Shown in pieces: positions 1-7,615 of a stretch of DNA of 64,000 nt (position 1 is the stretch's first letter; each line of letters begins with the position of its first letter). The translations under genes were made by a program, and so were the position numbers. The stretch is from Microbacterium sp. T2.11-28 (GTDB lineage: Bacteria; Actinomycetota; Actinomycetes; Actinomycetales; Microbacteriaceae). The stretch lies in assembly GCF_950097975.1 (NCBI RefSeq), contig NZ_CATNHF010000023.1, forward strand, positions 248,001-312,000, written 5' to 3'. Below the pieces are notes generated by a model, which was not told the origin of the DNA, searched no databases, and saw only the letters and a list, made by a program, of their open reading frames with translations.

Positions 1-43
1 GGCTCAGCGGTCGGGCATCCGCTCCGACGGAGCGAGAGCGTAC

Positions 44-58
44 TAGACGACTGGTCTA
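44..58. promoter_or_regulatory. TetR operator in front of the TetR gene
   Basis: The 15-bp inverted repeat TAGACGACTGGTCTA (TAGAC-N5-GTCTA) lies where the -35 box of the downstream TetR gene would be. A copy differing at one central base precedes the amidase gene. TAGAC..GTCTA palindromes are known operators of the NemR/AcuR-like branch of TetR proteins. Autorepression is inferred. Confidence 0.75.
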
Positions 59-66
59 CTAGATGT

Positions 67-72
67 TAGGGT
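67..72 (+). promoter_or_regulatory. -10 box (TAGGGT) of a leaderless TetR transcript
   Basis: TAGGGT ends six bases before the ATG at 79. This leaves no room for a ribosome binding site, so the mRNA probably begins at the start codon. The same arrangement recurs at about a dozen genes in this window. Confidence 0.5.
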
Positions 73-78
73 CGGGTC

Positions 79-666
79 ATGGCCGCGACCCCCACCGATA
101 CCCGGCAGCACATCCTCGACACTGCCGCTCGTCTGATGGCGCGCAAGGGGTACACCGCCGTCGGCCTCTCCGAGGTGCTCGCGGAAGCAGACGTCCCCAA
201 GGGGTCGTTCTACTACTACTTCTCATCGAAGGAAGACTTCGGCGCCGCGCTGATGGGAAGCTACTTCGCCGACTACCTCGCCACGATGGACCGCATCGCG
301 CGGGACGTCAGCAAGACGGGTGCTCAGCAGCTGCAGGAGTACTGGCAGCGCTTCTACGAGCTGCAATCGTTCGACGACTGTCAGGGCAAGTGCCTCGTGG
401 TGAAACTCGCCGCAGAAGTATCGGATCTGTCCGAGTCGATGCGGCTGCAGTTGGCGCAGGGGACCACGGGCATCATCGACCACCTCGAGCAAATGATCTC
501 GACCGGCGTGCGAGACGGCTCCGTCGAGACCCCCGTCGTCCCGCGGACGCTGGCCCATGAGCTCTACGAATCCTGGCTCGGCGCCAGCATCATCGCAAAG
601 GTCCAGCGATCGCCGGCGCCTCTGCAGCGCGCCCTCGACCTCACGTCGCACCGTCTCCACGCCTGA
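79..666 (+). CDS. TetR/AcrR family transcriptional repressor
   Basis: A 195-residue DNA-binding regulator of normal TetR length. The N-terminal helix-turn-helix (about residues 8-55) holds the typical GFYYYF-like stretch, here GSFYYYF, followed by SKEDF. The ligand-binding C-terminal half contains a cysteine (DDCQGKC, about residues 100-106) and resembles the C-terminal domain of regulators such as AcuR and NemR, some of which sense reactive electrophiles through cysteines; that mode of sensing is inference. The gene is followed 118 bp later by an amidase on the same strand, and both are preceded by the same TAGAC-N5-GTCTA palindrome. It probably represses itself and the amidase. The start at 79 is supported by a -10 box at 67-72 and by the family's usual length. 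Confidence 0.93.
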   Translation: MAATPTDTRQHILDTAARLMARKGYTAVGLSEVLAEADVPKGSFYYYFSSKEDFGAALMGSYFADYLATMDRIARDVSKTGAQQLQEYWQRFYELQSFDDCQGKCLVVKLAAEVSDLSESMRLQLAQGTTGIIDHLEQMISTGVRDGSVETPVVPRTLAHELYESWLGASIIAKVQRSPAPLQRALDLTSHRLHA

Positions 667-750
667 GCACACGACCCATACTGCGCGCGTCCTTCCTCAT
701 CTTCCGCGGTTACCCCATCCTCTTCCTCTCGTACGAACGACTCACTCAAC

Positions 751-765
751 TAGACGACCGGTCTA
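751..765. promoter_or_regulatory. TetR operator in front of the amidase gene
   Basis: TAGACGACCGGTCTA matches the palindrome at 44-58 in 14 of 15 positions. It lies 19 bp before the amidase start, between promoter and ribosome binding site, a position suited to roadblock or promoter repression by the TetR protein encoded at 79-666. Confidence 0.75.
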
Positions 766-784
766 CTACCAATTGGAGCTCATC

Positions 785-2191
785 ATGTCTGACACCATCT
801 TCCGCCTGGACGCCACCGCGCTGGCGTCCCATATCCGCAGCGGTCGTCTGACCTCGGTGCAGGTCGTCCAAGCTCATCTGGATCGAATCAGTGCCATCGA
901 CCCGAAGATCAACGCGGTCGTGACCGTCAATCACAATGCGCTGGACGAGGCGAGGGCGGCGGACGACGCACGTGCCGCGGGTCGGGAGATGGGTCCGCTC
1001 CACGGCGTGCCGTTCACGGTCAAGGATTCCATCGACACCGAGGGCGTCCTGACCCAGCGCGGCTCCCCGATCTTCCGCGGCCGCATCCCTCAGCAGGACG
1101 CGACCAGCGTCGCACGGATGAAGGCTGCCGGTGCCATTCTCCTCGCGAAGACCAACCTGCCGGAGTTCTCGTACTCCACGGAGAGCGTCAACCTGCTGTC
1201 CGGTCGCACGAACAACCCCTATGACCTCGACCGGACGCCGGGCGGATCGAGTGGGGGCGAATCAGCGGCGATCGCCGCGGGGCTCAGCCCCATCGGGCTC
1301 GGTACCGATCTCGCGATCTCCGTGCGCGGCCCGGCGGCCCAGACGGGGATCGTCGCCATCAAGCCCACGCACGGCCGCATCCCGATGACGGGCGTGTGGC
1401 CCCGCGCCCCGCGCCGCGACTGGCACGTGGGCCCGATGGCACGCACGATCCGCGATCTCGAGCTCAGCTACGAGATCTTGCGGGGACCGGATGGGGAGGA
1501 CGGCTTCGCTGTCATCCCCGCGGAGTTCGATGCGGGCAAGCGCGACGCGCCCCCGACGCAACTGCGTGTCGGCTGGTTCACGGACTCCGGCCTGGGCCCC
1601 GTGGATCCGGAAGTCGCGCGTACCGTCCGTGACGCCGCCGACGCGCTGGCCGCCTCGGGGGTGCAGGTCGTGGAGGTCGACATCCCCGCCCTCCGCCGGG
1701 ACAACCCCCTCGCACTCTTCAACAAGCAGCACGTCATGGAACTGAAGCCCGCGATGGCAGAAGCCACAGCGGGCCACGAAGGCGAGCGGTTCACCATGTC
1801 CACGGCCATGCTCGCCACCCCCGACACCTCGATGGCGGACTACGTCGCCGCGGAGCAGGGCGCGGAACGACTTAGCGACGCATATGCGGACTTGCTCACC
1901 CGGTTCGACGCGCTCCTGCTCCCCGTCCTGCCGATCCCCGCGCACGAGCACGACAAAGCGCAGTTCATCATCGATGGGCAGACAGTCGACGCCGTCCACA
2001 TCCAGACGTTCACCGTGCAGTTCAACATCACCGGCATGCCGGCGCTGTCGATGCGATACGGCACGAGCTCGGAGGGACTGCCGATCGGCGTCCAGATCGC
2101 CGCAGCGTGGCATGCGGAATCCACGGTCTTCAACATCGCCTCGATCTTGGAGTCGCGCAGCAGCGTGCGCGACATTCACCCCGACCTGTGA
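785..2191 (+). CDS. Amidase signature family hydrolase
   Basis: A 468-residue cytoplasmic amidase (C-N hydrolase) with the amidase-signature Ser-cisSer-Lys catalytic set. The lysine is in VKDSID (about residue 80), the cis-serine in GGSSGGE (about residue 155) and the nucleophilic serine in AISVRGPA (about residue 180). The usual TGGSIR sequence around the nucleophile is replaced by LAISVR, so the oxyanion loop differs from common family members and the substrate cannot be read from sequence. The ATG at 785 is preceded by GGAG, and an in-frame extension back to 557 would overlap the TetR gene and the operator, so it was rejected. Control by the upstream TetR protein is likely. It could act on an aryl or aliphatic amide, or on an ester. 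Confidence 0.9.
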   Translation: MSDTIFRLDATALASHIRSGRLTSVQVVQAHLDRISAIDPKINAVVTVNHNALDEARAADDARAAGREMGPLHGVPFTVKDSIDTEGVLTQRGSPIFRGRIPQQDATSVARMKAAGAILLAKTNLPEFSYSTESVNLLSGRTNNPYDLDRTPGGSSGGESAAIAAGLSPIGLGTDLAISVRGPAAQTGIVAIKPTHGRIPMTGVWPRAPRRDWHVGPMARTIRDLELSYEILRGPDGEDGFAVIPAEFDAGKRDAPPTQLRVGWFTDSGLGPVDPEVARTVRDAADALAASGVQVVEVDIPALRRDNPLALFNKQHVMELKPAMAEATAGHEGERFTMSTAMLATPDTSMADYVAAEQGAERLSDAYADLLTRFDALLLPVLPIPAHEHDKAQFIIDGQTVDAVHIQTFTVQFNITGMPALSMRYGTSSEGLPIGVQIAAAWHAESTVFNIASILESRSSVRDIHPDL

Positions 2192-2209
2192 GGCGGGGTC
2201 GCGTGGGCT

Positions 2210-2229
2210 CTGCGGGTTGCGCCCCGCAG
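2210..2229. terminator. Weak hairpin between convergent genes
   Basis: CTGCGGG and CCCGCAG form a perfect 7-bp stem with a 6-nt loop, just past the amidase stop and before the end of the convergent acetyltransferase. There is no T-run, so termination is only suggested by position. Confidence 0.3.
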
Positions 2230-2261
2230 CAGCTCACGCTCCTCGACGGTGAACATCGCGG

Positions 2262-2765
2262 TCAGCGGACGAAGCGCACCTCGGTCAGCGTCTCGCCGAG
2301 GAAGGGCTCCGTGTGCGTCGCACCGTCGAGGGTGAAGCCGTTGCGCGTGTAGAAGCGGTGCGCGCGGGGGTTGTCCTCGGCGACCCAGAGGTAGAGCTCC
2401 GGGTCGGAGGCGACGGCGTCGAACAGCTTCTGCCCGATGCCGGTGCCGTGGAAGCGATCCAGCAGGTAGATGAAGTAGAGCTCGCGGTTGCGCGGGGCGT
2501 CGCGGTCGCGCGCGGGGCCGGAGCCGGCGAAGCCGACGATCTCGCCCTCGACGAGCGCGGCGACCATCGTGAAGCCCTCGCCCTGCTGGGCCCAGTGGGT
2601 CCACAGCTCGGCCAGGCGCTTGGGGGAGACGTTCTCGAGGGCGGCCTTGCTGATCAGGTGATCGTAGGTCTCATGCCAGCAGGTCGCGTGCACGCGGCCG
2701 AGAGCCTCGGCATCCACGTCACGAACAGGACGGACGACGGTGTCGGTCAGCGGTTCGGCTTCCAT
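2262..2765 (-). CDS. GNAT family N-acetyltransferase
   Basis: A 167-residue acetyltransferase predicted to move an acetyl group from acetyl-CoA to an unidentified amine. The GNAT fold is visible from VRPVRDVDAEALGRVHATCW at the N-terminus through the acetyl-CoA loop HGTGIGQKLF (motif A, about residues 105-114) to the NPRAHRFYTRNGF segment (motif B, about residues 127-139), which is typical of the family. The start at 2765 (MEAEPL) is preferred to an upstream in-frame start at 2798 because the domain begins about 15 residues later. It is transcribed alone, convergent with the amidase. The specific substrate is not predictable. Confidence 0.88.
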   Translation of the reverse strand: MEAEPLTDTVVRPVRDVDAEALGRVHATCWHETYDHLISKAALENVSPKRLAELWTHWAQQGEGFTMVAALVEGEIVGFAGSGPARDRDAPRNRELYFIYLLDRFHGTGIGQKLFDAVASDPELYLWVAEDNPRAHRFYTRNGFTLDGATHTEPFLGETLTEVRFVR

Positions 2766-2897
2766 GGGGCCGACTCTACGTCCGGCCCGGGCAATCACGA
2801 AATCGGCGCGAGCCGTGTCAATCAGCGGTCCGTCGCCTGTCGATATCCCACAACGGATTTCGTATTCACGTAGGTCTCATCGCTAGCATCGCGCTTC

Positions 2898-3458
2898 GTG
2901 AATGTGTGGTGGCGGACCCTCCTGACGATCTGGCGCGCGAAGGTGCTGCTGCGCCGCCGCGGACCCATCGCGCCGACCTCGGTCGGACGGGTGCGGCTGC
3001 GCACGCTGCCGACCGACATCGACCTCCTCGGGCACATGAACAACGGCCGCTACGCGTCGCTGTTCGACCTGGGCCGGTTCGACCTGCTCATCCGCACCGG
3101 CATCTGGGATGCCATGAACGCGCAGGGGTGGTACGCGGTCGTCGCGAGCGAGACGGTGACCTTCCGCAAGTCTCTGCAGCTGTGGCAGCGCTTCACGGTC
3201 GAGTCGCGACTGTACGGCCACGACGACAAGGCGGTCTACCAGATCCACCGCGCGGTGGTGGATGGCGAGGTCTACGCCGAGATGATCGTGCGCGCGCGGT
3301 TCCTCCGGCGAACGGGTGGCGTCGTCAACACCGAGGAGCTGTTCGAGGCGCTCCACCGGCCCGACGACCTGCCGCCGCTGCCCTCGTGGGTGACCGACTG
3401 GGCCGTCGGCGCGGCGCTCCCCTCGACGAAGGCTCCCGCGCCGAGTCTCTGGGAGTGA
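2898..3458 (+). CDS. Acyl-CoA thioesterase, 4HBT hotdog fold (THEM6-like)
   Basis: A 186-residue hotdog-fold protein, probably an acyl-CoA thioesterase. The segment DIDLLGHMNNGRYAS (about residues 40-54) carries the HMNN motif of the 4-hydroxybenzoyl-CoA thioesterase superfamily, and the later VTFRKSLQLW strand also fits. The N-terminal basic segment (WWRTLLTIWRAKVLLRRR) is like that of THEM6-related proteins and may touch the membrane. The GTG start at 2898 follows a TAGCAT -10-like box (2884-2889) by eight bases, suggesting a leaderless or near-leaderless mRNA. Substrate chain length is unknown. Confidence 0.85.
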   Translation: MNVWWRTLLTIWRAKVLLRRRGPIAPTSVGRVRLRTLPTDIDLLGHMNNGRYASLFDLGRFDLLIRTGIWDAMNAQGWYAVVASETVTFRKSLQLWQRFTVESRLYGHDDKAVYQIHRAVVDGEVYAEMIVRARFLRRTGGVVNTEELFEALHRPDDLPPLPSWVTDWAVGAALPSTKAPAPSLWE

Positions 3459-3469
3459 GCGGGCGCGGA

Positions 3470-3536
3470 TTCGGAGAATCGCACCGGATTCGGATCCGGC
3501 CGACCGCATCCTCCGAATCCGGTGCAGACCTCCGAA
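3470..3536. repeat. Intergenic palindromic element (TTCGGAG/GCACCGGATTCGGA family)
   Basis: The 25-nt arms 3470-3494 and 3512-3536 are inverted copies differing in only a few central bases, with a 17-nt loop. It lies between the thioesterase stop and the promoter of the next gene, and may serve as a terminator or a REP-like element. It is the only copy of this sequence family seen in the window. Confidence 0.75.
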
Positions 3537-3577
3537 GCTGCGGTCCGCTCGAGCGGCGCCTCGACCGCGGCACCCGC

Positions 3578-3583
3578 TAGCGT
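3578..3583 (+). promoter_or_regulatory. -10 box (TAGCGT) of a leaderless transcript
   Basis: TAGCGT is followed by six bases and then GTG at 3590. It decides the start of the membrane protein gene: the in-frame GTG at 3584 touches the -10 box and could not lie in the transcript. Confidence 0.5.
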
Positions 3584-3589
3584 GTGAGC

Positions 3590-4927
3590 GTGATCGCGAT
3601 CGTCGTGCGCAGCGCGCGCCTCCTGGCCGCGCACTGGCCTGCGCTGCTGGCGTGGATGCTCGGCGGCACGCTGGCGCACTATCTCGTGCTGGAGCTCGCG
3701 TCGCTCGTGGGAGCGCGCACCGCGCTGGGCGGCATCCTCCTCCTTCCGCTCGCGGCCCTCTGCCTTCTCGTGGCCTATGTCGCGATGTTCCTCGTCCTGC
3801 GGGACGGGATGCGGAAGCTGCGGAGCCTGGCGCCGTTGCCGGAGGATGCGCGCGCGCGACGGAAGGCGTTCCTCGACGGCATCCTCGGCGGCATCCTCCC
3901 CTTCGTGGCGTTCTACACCGCGTGGGGGTTCATGCGCGAGGACGTCGTCTCGTACATCAACGGTGCGTTCGCCTGGCAGTTCCAGTGGGGCCTGAGCGCC
4001 GCCGTCGCCGGCGCGGACTACGACACGTCCGGAACGATCGACGATCTCGGCTTCGATCCCTTCACGCTCTCGCTCCTCCTCGGCGCCTTCGTGGCGCGGT
4101 GGCTGCACCAGCGCTACCGTGCGCGGCTCCCCGGATGGACGGGCGTGGCCGCGGTGTACCTCGAGGCGCTGTGGGTCTACCTGGCCGCCTATCTCGTGAA
4201 GGACGCCCTCGGCCTTCTCACCGCGTGGGTCGACGGGCGCCAGGCGATGGTCTGGCTCGCGGACCTCCGGGAGGGTCTCGTGGGTGTCTTGGCGCCGCTG
4301 GGCTTCCTCTGGGACGGGGTCGAGTGGCTGCTCGGCGAAGCAGGCGGCCTCATCCTCCTGCCGGTCGCGTGGCTGACGATCGCGGGCGTGATCTACGGGC
4401 AGGCGGTCCGCGCCGCGGCGCCGCAGCTCAGCGGGCGCACGGTGGAGCGGTGGCGAAGCCGCTACGGCACCATCCCGCAACGCCTCCGTCGCCGGCTCGC
4501 CGACCTCGGCGAGAGCTTCATCGGCCGCTTCCGTCCGATCGGGCGCGCCCTCGTGCTGATGTGGCGGGCAGGGCCGGTGCTGATCGGGTCGTACGTCCTG
4601 CTCAGCACCGTCGTCACGCTCGCGGAGCAATGGGGGCTCATCGGGATCTCGCGACTGCTCGGCCCGCACGACTACCGCTCGTTCTGGGGGCCCGTGTTCG
4701 TCGCGCTGACGCTGGGCGTGTCGGTGATCATCGAGCCGCTGCGGGTGAGCGTCGTCGCCGCCTCGTACGACGAGACGCTCGATCGGCTGTCAGCGGTCGA
4801 CAGCGAAGCGGAGGTCCAGACCGCCGGCGGCAGTGCTCCCGGTGGAGAGCTCGACGACGAGGTCGTCGCCGACGCCGCTCGGGAGCAGGACAAGGGCGAC
4901 GAGGTCGTACGGAATGCCGGTGCGTGA
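3590..4927 (+). CDS. Polytopic membrane protein of unknown function
   Basis: A 445-residue integral membrane protein that I do not recognise as a named family. It has about eight hydrophobic segments, for example near residues 15-40, 45-68, 95-112, 175-200, 225-265 and 320-345, with arginine-rich loops between them. The last ~46 residues (from about codon 400) are acidic and non-hydrophobic, and are encoded by bases 4790-4927, which on the other strand are the last 138 bp of a convergent gene. The normal stop may have been lost and the tail picked up by read-through. The start at 3590 is chosen from the -10 box. The convergent three-gene operon also encodes membrane-anchored proteins, so a joint envelope role is possible but unproven. 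Confidence 0.75.
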   Translation: MIAIVVRSARLLAAHWPALLAWMLGGTLAHYLVLELASLVGARTALGGILLLPLAALCLLVAYVAMFLVLRDGMRKLRSLAPLPEDARARRKAFLDGILGGILPFVAFYTAWGFMREDVVSYINGAFAWQFQWGLSAAVAGADYDTSGTIDDLGFDPFTLSLLLGAFVARWLHQRYRARLPGWTGVAAVYLEALWVYLAAYLVKDALGLLTAWVDGRQAMVWLADLREGLVGVLAPLGFLWDGVEWLLGEAGGLILLPVAWLTIAGVIYGQAVRAAAPQLSGRTVERWRSRYGTIPQRLRRRLADLGESFIGRFRPIGRALVLMWRAGPVLIGSYVLLSTVVTLAEQWGLIGISRLLGPHDYRSFWGPVFVALTLGVSVIIEPLRVSVVAASYDETLDRLSAVDSEAEVQTAGGSAPGGELDDEVVADAAREQDKGDEVVRNAGA

Positions 4928-5302
4928 GGTGCAGGTCGTCTGAGCGCCGACCGGCGGCGCCCAGTCGAGGGTGGTGACGCTCATCCAGCTGCGACCTGTC
5001 GCGGGCTCGACGATCCTCGGCGCCTGGCATCCGAGGAAGCGGTGGCCGCGATCGACGCGGATCGTCACGACGACCGGCTCGGTCCCGCTCGGCGCGCCGA
5101 CCTCGGCGGCGTCGACAGGCTTGATCGTCACCGGACCGAAGTCCCAGTCCGCGATGGAGGTCGATGCGCCGGCGGCGACCGGCCGCTCGGCGTTTCGCAC
5201 CGTCCCGAACTCGAGCGTGTCGAGAGCGAAGAGGCCTGCCGGGATGAGCACGACGAGCACAGCGAGGGCGACGGCGTTCCGGCGCCACCACGCGCGGGTC
5301 AT
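4790..5302 (-). CDS. Membrane-anchored protein, DUF4352-like, third of three
   Basis: A 170-residue protein with one N-terminal membrane anchor (about residues 8-27, after TRAWWRRN) and an extracytoplasmic beta-rich domain. That domain has two cysteines (FLGCQAP and QTTCTSR, about residues 95 and 125) that could form a disulfide. The style resembles DUF4352-type immunoglobulin-like lipoproteins and anchors, but the match is weak and the function unknown. The ATG at 5302 overlaps the previous gene's stop (ATGA, 5299-5302), which supports this start over the in-frame ATG at 5314. Its last 138 bp overlap the end of the convergent membrane protein gene on the other strand. Confidence 0.7.
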   Translation of the reverse strand: MTRAWWRRNAVALAVLVVLIPAGLFALDTLEFGTVRNAERPVAAGASTSIADWDFGPVTIKPVDAAEVGAPSGTEPVVVTIRVDRGHRFLGCQAPRIVEPATGRSWMSVTTLDWAPPVGAQTTCTSRTGIPYDLVALVLLPSGVGDDLVVELSTGSTAAGGLDLRFAVDR

Positions 5303-5895
5303 GGGCTGACCCATCCGGTGCGGATGAGCGCGCGATCGGACACCCGGGGCAGGTCCGAGAGCGACAGGGGGAGCTCGATGACGGAGTCGCCCTCGAGGCT
5401 CAGCGCCGGATCGCCCGGCCCCGCGCCGTTGTCCTGGGCGATCTGCAGGACGGCGGCGCCCGTGATGGCATCCGCCGGCACCTCGAAGGCGAGCGAGCCC
5501 GCCTGCGGGATGTCCACGTGGAGGCGGGAATCGAGGAGGGTCGCCGTGCGGTCGAGGGTGAGGGGGCGCTCGCTCGCCGCGATCGTGCGGTCGGGGAGCA
5601 CGAGGTAGGCGACGCCGATCGCGCCAGGGCTCTCGGTGCGAACGGTCCAGGCGTCGAGGTCGACCACGACCCACGTTCCGCTGGCCTGCCAGCCGCCGCT
5701 CGCCGTCACCCCGTCGGACACCACGACATCGCGGACGGTCACGGCGAGGTTGTCGCCGACGGCCGGTGTCCCGAGCGAGGCCGTGACGCGGAACGGGTCG
5801 GTCATCCGCGCCTCGCCGTCGGGCGTCGCGGCGGCGACGAACCACGCGGCGACCAGCAGCAGGATGCCGACGAGCCAGCCGCGGAACCCTCTCAT
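5299..5895 (-). CDS. Membrane-anchored protein, DUF4352-like, second of three
   Basis: A 198-residue protein: a short basic N-terminus (MRGFRG), one transmembrane helix (about residues 7-24), then a beta-rich extracytoplasmic domain. Phrases such as GTWVVVDLDAW and SDGVTASGGWQ match the pattern of DUF4352-like domains (a 'X-W-V-V-V-D-L' strand). It contains no catalytic motif that I can see. The start overlaps the upstream stop by ATGA (5892-5895) and its own stop overlaps the next start, so the three genes are translationally coupled. Role unknown; the coupling suggests three paralogous subunits of one envelope complex. Confidence 0.72.
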   Translation of the reverse strand: MRGFRGWLVGILLLVAAWFVAAATPDGEARMTDPFRVTASLGTPAVGDNLAVTVRDVVVSDGVTASGGWQASGTWVVVDLDAWTVRTESPGAIGVAYLVLPDRTIAASERPLTLDRTATLLDSRLHVDIPQAGSLAFEVPADAITGAAVLQIAQDNGAGPGDPALSLEGDSVIELPLSLSDLPRVSDRALIRTGWVSP

Positions 5896-6545
5896 GATTC
5901 CGCTCCCGCTCCGACGTCTTCGAGCGGGATCGTGACGACGGCGGCCGGCGCCCGATCCACCCAGCTCTCCCCGGACGAGAGCAGCTGCGCCTGGTAGAGC
6001 GTGGCGTCGCCGAGGACGATCTTCAGAGCATCGCCGTCGGCGTAGGCGTCCCCCGGGACGACCCAGCTGAACGCGAGGAGGGCCGGGACGCCCGGCTGGA
6101 GCCACGGCGTCACGGTCTGATCGTCCTCGCGCACGATCCCGTCCGCGGCGCGGGCATCCCCCTCCAAGAGCACGGCGCGCTGCACCCCCTCGCTGCCGAA
6201 CGTGGCGAGCGGGCGGTCCCAGCGATTCTCGACCTCGACGAGCAGTACGAGCAGGCGCTCACCCTTCTCCTCGTCGGGGAACGCGCCGGTGCCGCTCAGC
6301 GAGTCGATGAGCACGCCGCGCTCCACGGTGATGGCCAGCTGTGGACTCGTGTGCGTCTCGCCGACCGTCAGCTCGTCCAGGACCTTGGCCTCGGCGGGGA
6401 CGTCGTTCAGGCCGCCGAACGCCGCTGTGGCCGCGAGGAACAGGACCGTCCCGATCGTGGCGAACCACTTCGTCGGCACGCGGTCGGTGGCGGCACGCAG
6501 CCGCGCGAACCGGTTGGGGCGCGGGGCCTGCACGGGTTCGGTCAC
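5892..6545 (-). CDS. Membrane-anchored protein, DUF4352-like, first of three
   Basis: A 217-residue first gene of the operon. A ~30-residue proline/arginine-containing cytoplasmic N-terminus precedes one transmembrane helix (about residues 30-47, FATIGTVLFLAATAAFGG). The extracytoplasmic domain contains RLLVLLVEVENRWDRP, the hallmark strand of DUF4352-like domains in which a regulated 'V-V-x-V-x-V-x-N' segment occurs. There is no active-site motif. It ends in ATGA overlap with the second gene. Function unknown; sensing or scaffolding at the cell surface is a guess from topology alone. Confidence 0.72.
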   Translation of the reverse strand: MTEPVQAPRPNRFARLRAATDRVPTKWFATIGTVLFLAATAAFGGLNDVPAEAKVLDELTVGETHTSPQLAITVERGVLIDSLSGTGAFPDEEKGERLLVLLVEVENRWDRPLATFGSEGVQRAVLLEGDARAADGIVREDDQTVTPWLQPGVPALLAFSWVVPGDAYADGDALKIVLGDATLYQAQLLSSGESWVDRAPAAVVTIPLEDVGAGAES

Positions 6546-6598
6546 GCCGACAGCCTAGGGGAGGGCGCGGGCGGGGGAGCCAGCCGGGGCGGGCGGGG

Positions 6599-7483
6599 CT
6601 AGGCGCGGGCGCGGGCGGCGAAGGCATCGGCGAGGGCTTCGCGCACGATCCGGATGCCCGAGCGCTCCACGTCGGAGCGGCGGACGGCCGTGAAGACCTC
6701 GCGGACGGGCGCGCCGGGGAGGTCGGTCAGCCGCAGCGGCGGGCGCTCGCCGGCCCACAGCAGGTCGGGAAGGAGCCCGACCGCGTGACCGGCGGCGATG
6801 AGCGGCACGTGCGCGGTGAGATCGGCGAGCTCGAAGCGCACATCGGGCTCGAACCCCGCGGCCCGGCACTGCTGCACGGCCCAGTCGCGGGCGGCGGTGC
6901 CGCGCGGCTCGAGCACCCACGGGCGGGAGCGGAGGGACGCCAGATCGCGGGCGCCGTCGGCGGAGGCGACCCTCACCGGGTCGGTGCCGAGCAGGTGGCG
7001 CTCGAGGCCGGAGCGGTGCTCGCGGGTGTGACCCGGGTACTGCTCCGCGATCACGAGGTCGAAGCCACGGGCGGACAGCTCGAACAGGCCCTCTTCGGGC
7101 GGGGTCTCGGCGACCTCGACGCGCAGCTGCGGCGCGCGCTCGGCGAGGAGGGTCAGCGCCGCCGGCACGAGGGCGCGGGCGGCGGTCTGGAAGACGGCGA
7201 TGCGGACGGGGGCGACGCCCGGCCGCAGCGTCTCGAGCTCGGCGCGAATGCGCTCGTCGAGCGCGAGGGCACGGGCGGCGTGGGCGGCGAGGGCGGCGCC
7301 GTGCTCGGTGAGGCGGACGCGTCGCCCGTCGGGCTCCAGGAGGGGGACGCCCGCTTCCCGCTCCAGCTGGGCGAGCTGCTGCGACACCGTCGACGGGCTG
7401 TAGGCGAGCGCCTCGGCGACGGCGGACAGCGTCCCGCGCAGGGCGAGCTCGTGGAGAAGACGCAGCCGTCGCAGCTCGAACAC
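6599..7483 (-). CDS. LysR family transcriptional regulator, divergent from putA
   Basis: A 294-residue LysR-type regulator. The winged helix-turn-helix fills residues 1-60 (RLRLLHELALRGTLSAVAEALAYSPSTVSQQLAQLER), followed by the periplasmic-binding-protein-like effector domain from about residue 90. The GTG start at 7483 is preceded by GAAAGG at good spacing. It is divergent from putA across 132 bp that hold an ATC-N13-GAT-type inverted repeat (7500-7518), so it most likely controls putA, with proline, P5C or a related amino acid as plausible effector. The effector is inference from neighbourhood only. Confidence 0.88.
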   Translation of the reverse strand: MFELRRLRLLHELALRGTLSAVAEALAYSPSTVSQQLAQLEREAGVPLLEPDGRRVRLTEHGAALAAHAARALALDERIRAELETLRPGVAPVRIAVFQTAARALVPAALTLLAERAPQLRVEVAETPPEEGLFELSARGFDLVIAEQYPGHTREHRSGLERHLLGTDPVRVASADGARDLASLRSRPWVLEPRGTAARDWAVQQCRAAGFEPDVRFELADLTAHVPLIAAGHAVGLLPDLLWAGERPPLRLTDLPGAPVREVFTAVRRSDVERSGIRIVREALADAFAARARA

Positions 7484-7499
7484 GTGTGCCTTTCAAACG

Positions 7500-7518
7500 A
7501 TCGATAGGAACGAACGAT
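7500..7518. promoter_or_regulatory. Candidate LysR box between LysR gene and putA
   Basis: ATCGATAGGAACGAACGAT is an ATCG-N11-CGAT inverted repeat, fitting the T-N11-A rule for LysR recognition sites. It lies in the divergent promoter region, close to the LysR start. Confidence 0.4.
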
Positions 7519-7615
7519 AAACATCGTAGATGGTCGCTTTTCTCGAAGCGTGGTGGTGCCTCACCCTGAAGGGATGAACTCGGGGCAGGCTGGAGTCGTG
7601 GCGGAAGGGGCGGAC

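Noticed and set aside
557..784. N-terminal extension of the amidase back to 557
   Set aside because: It would overlap the TetR gene and run through the operator at 751-765; ATG 785 has a ribosome site and matches family length.
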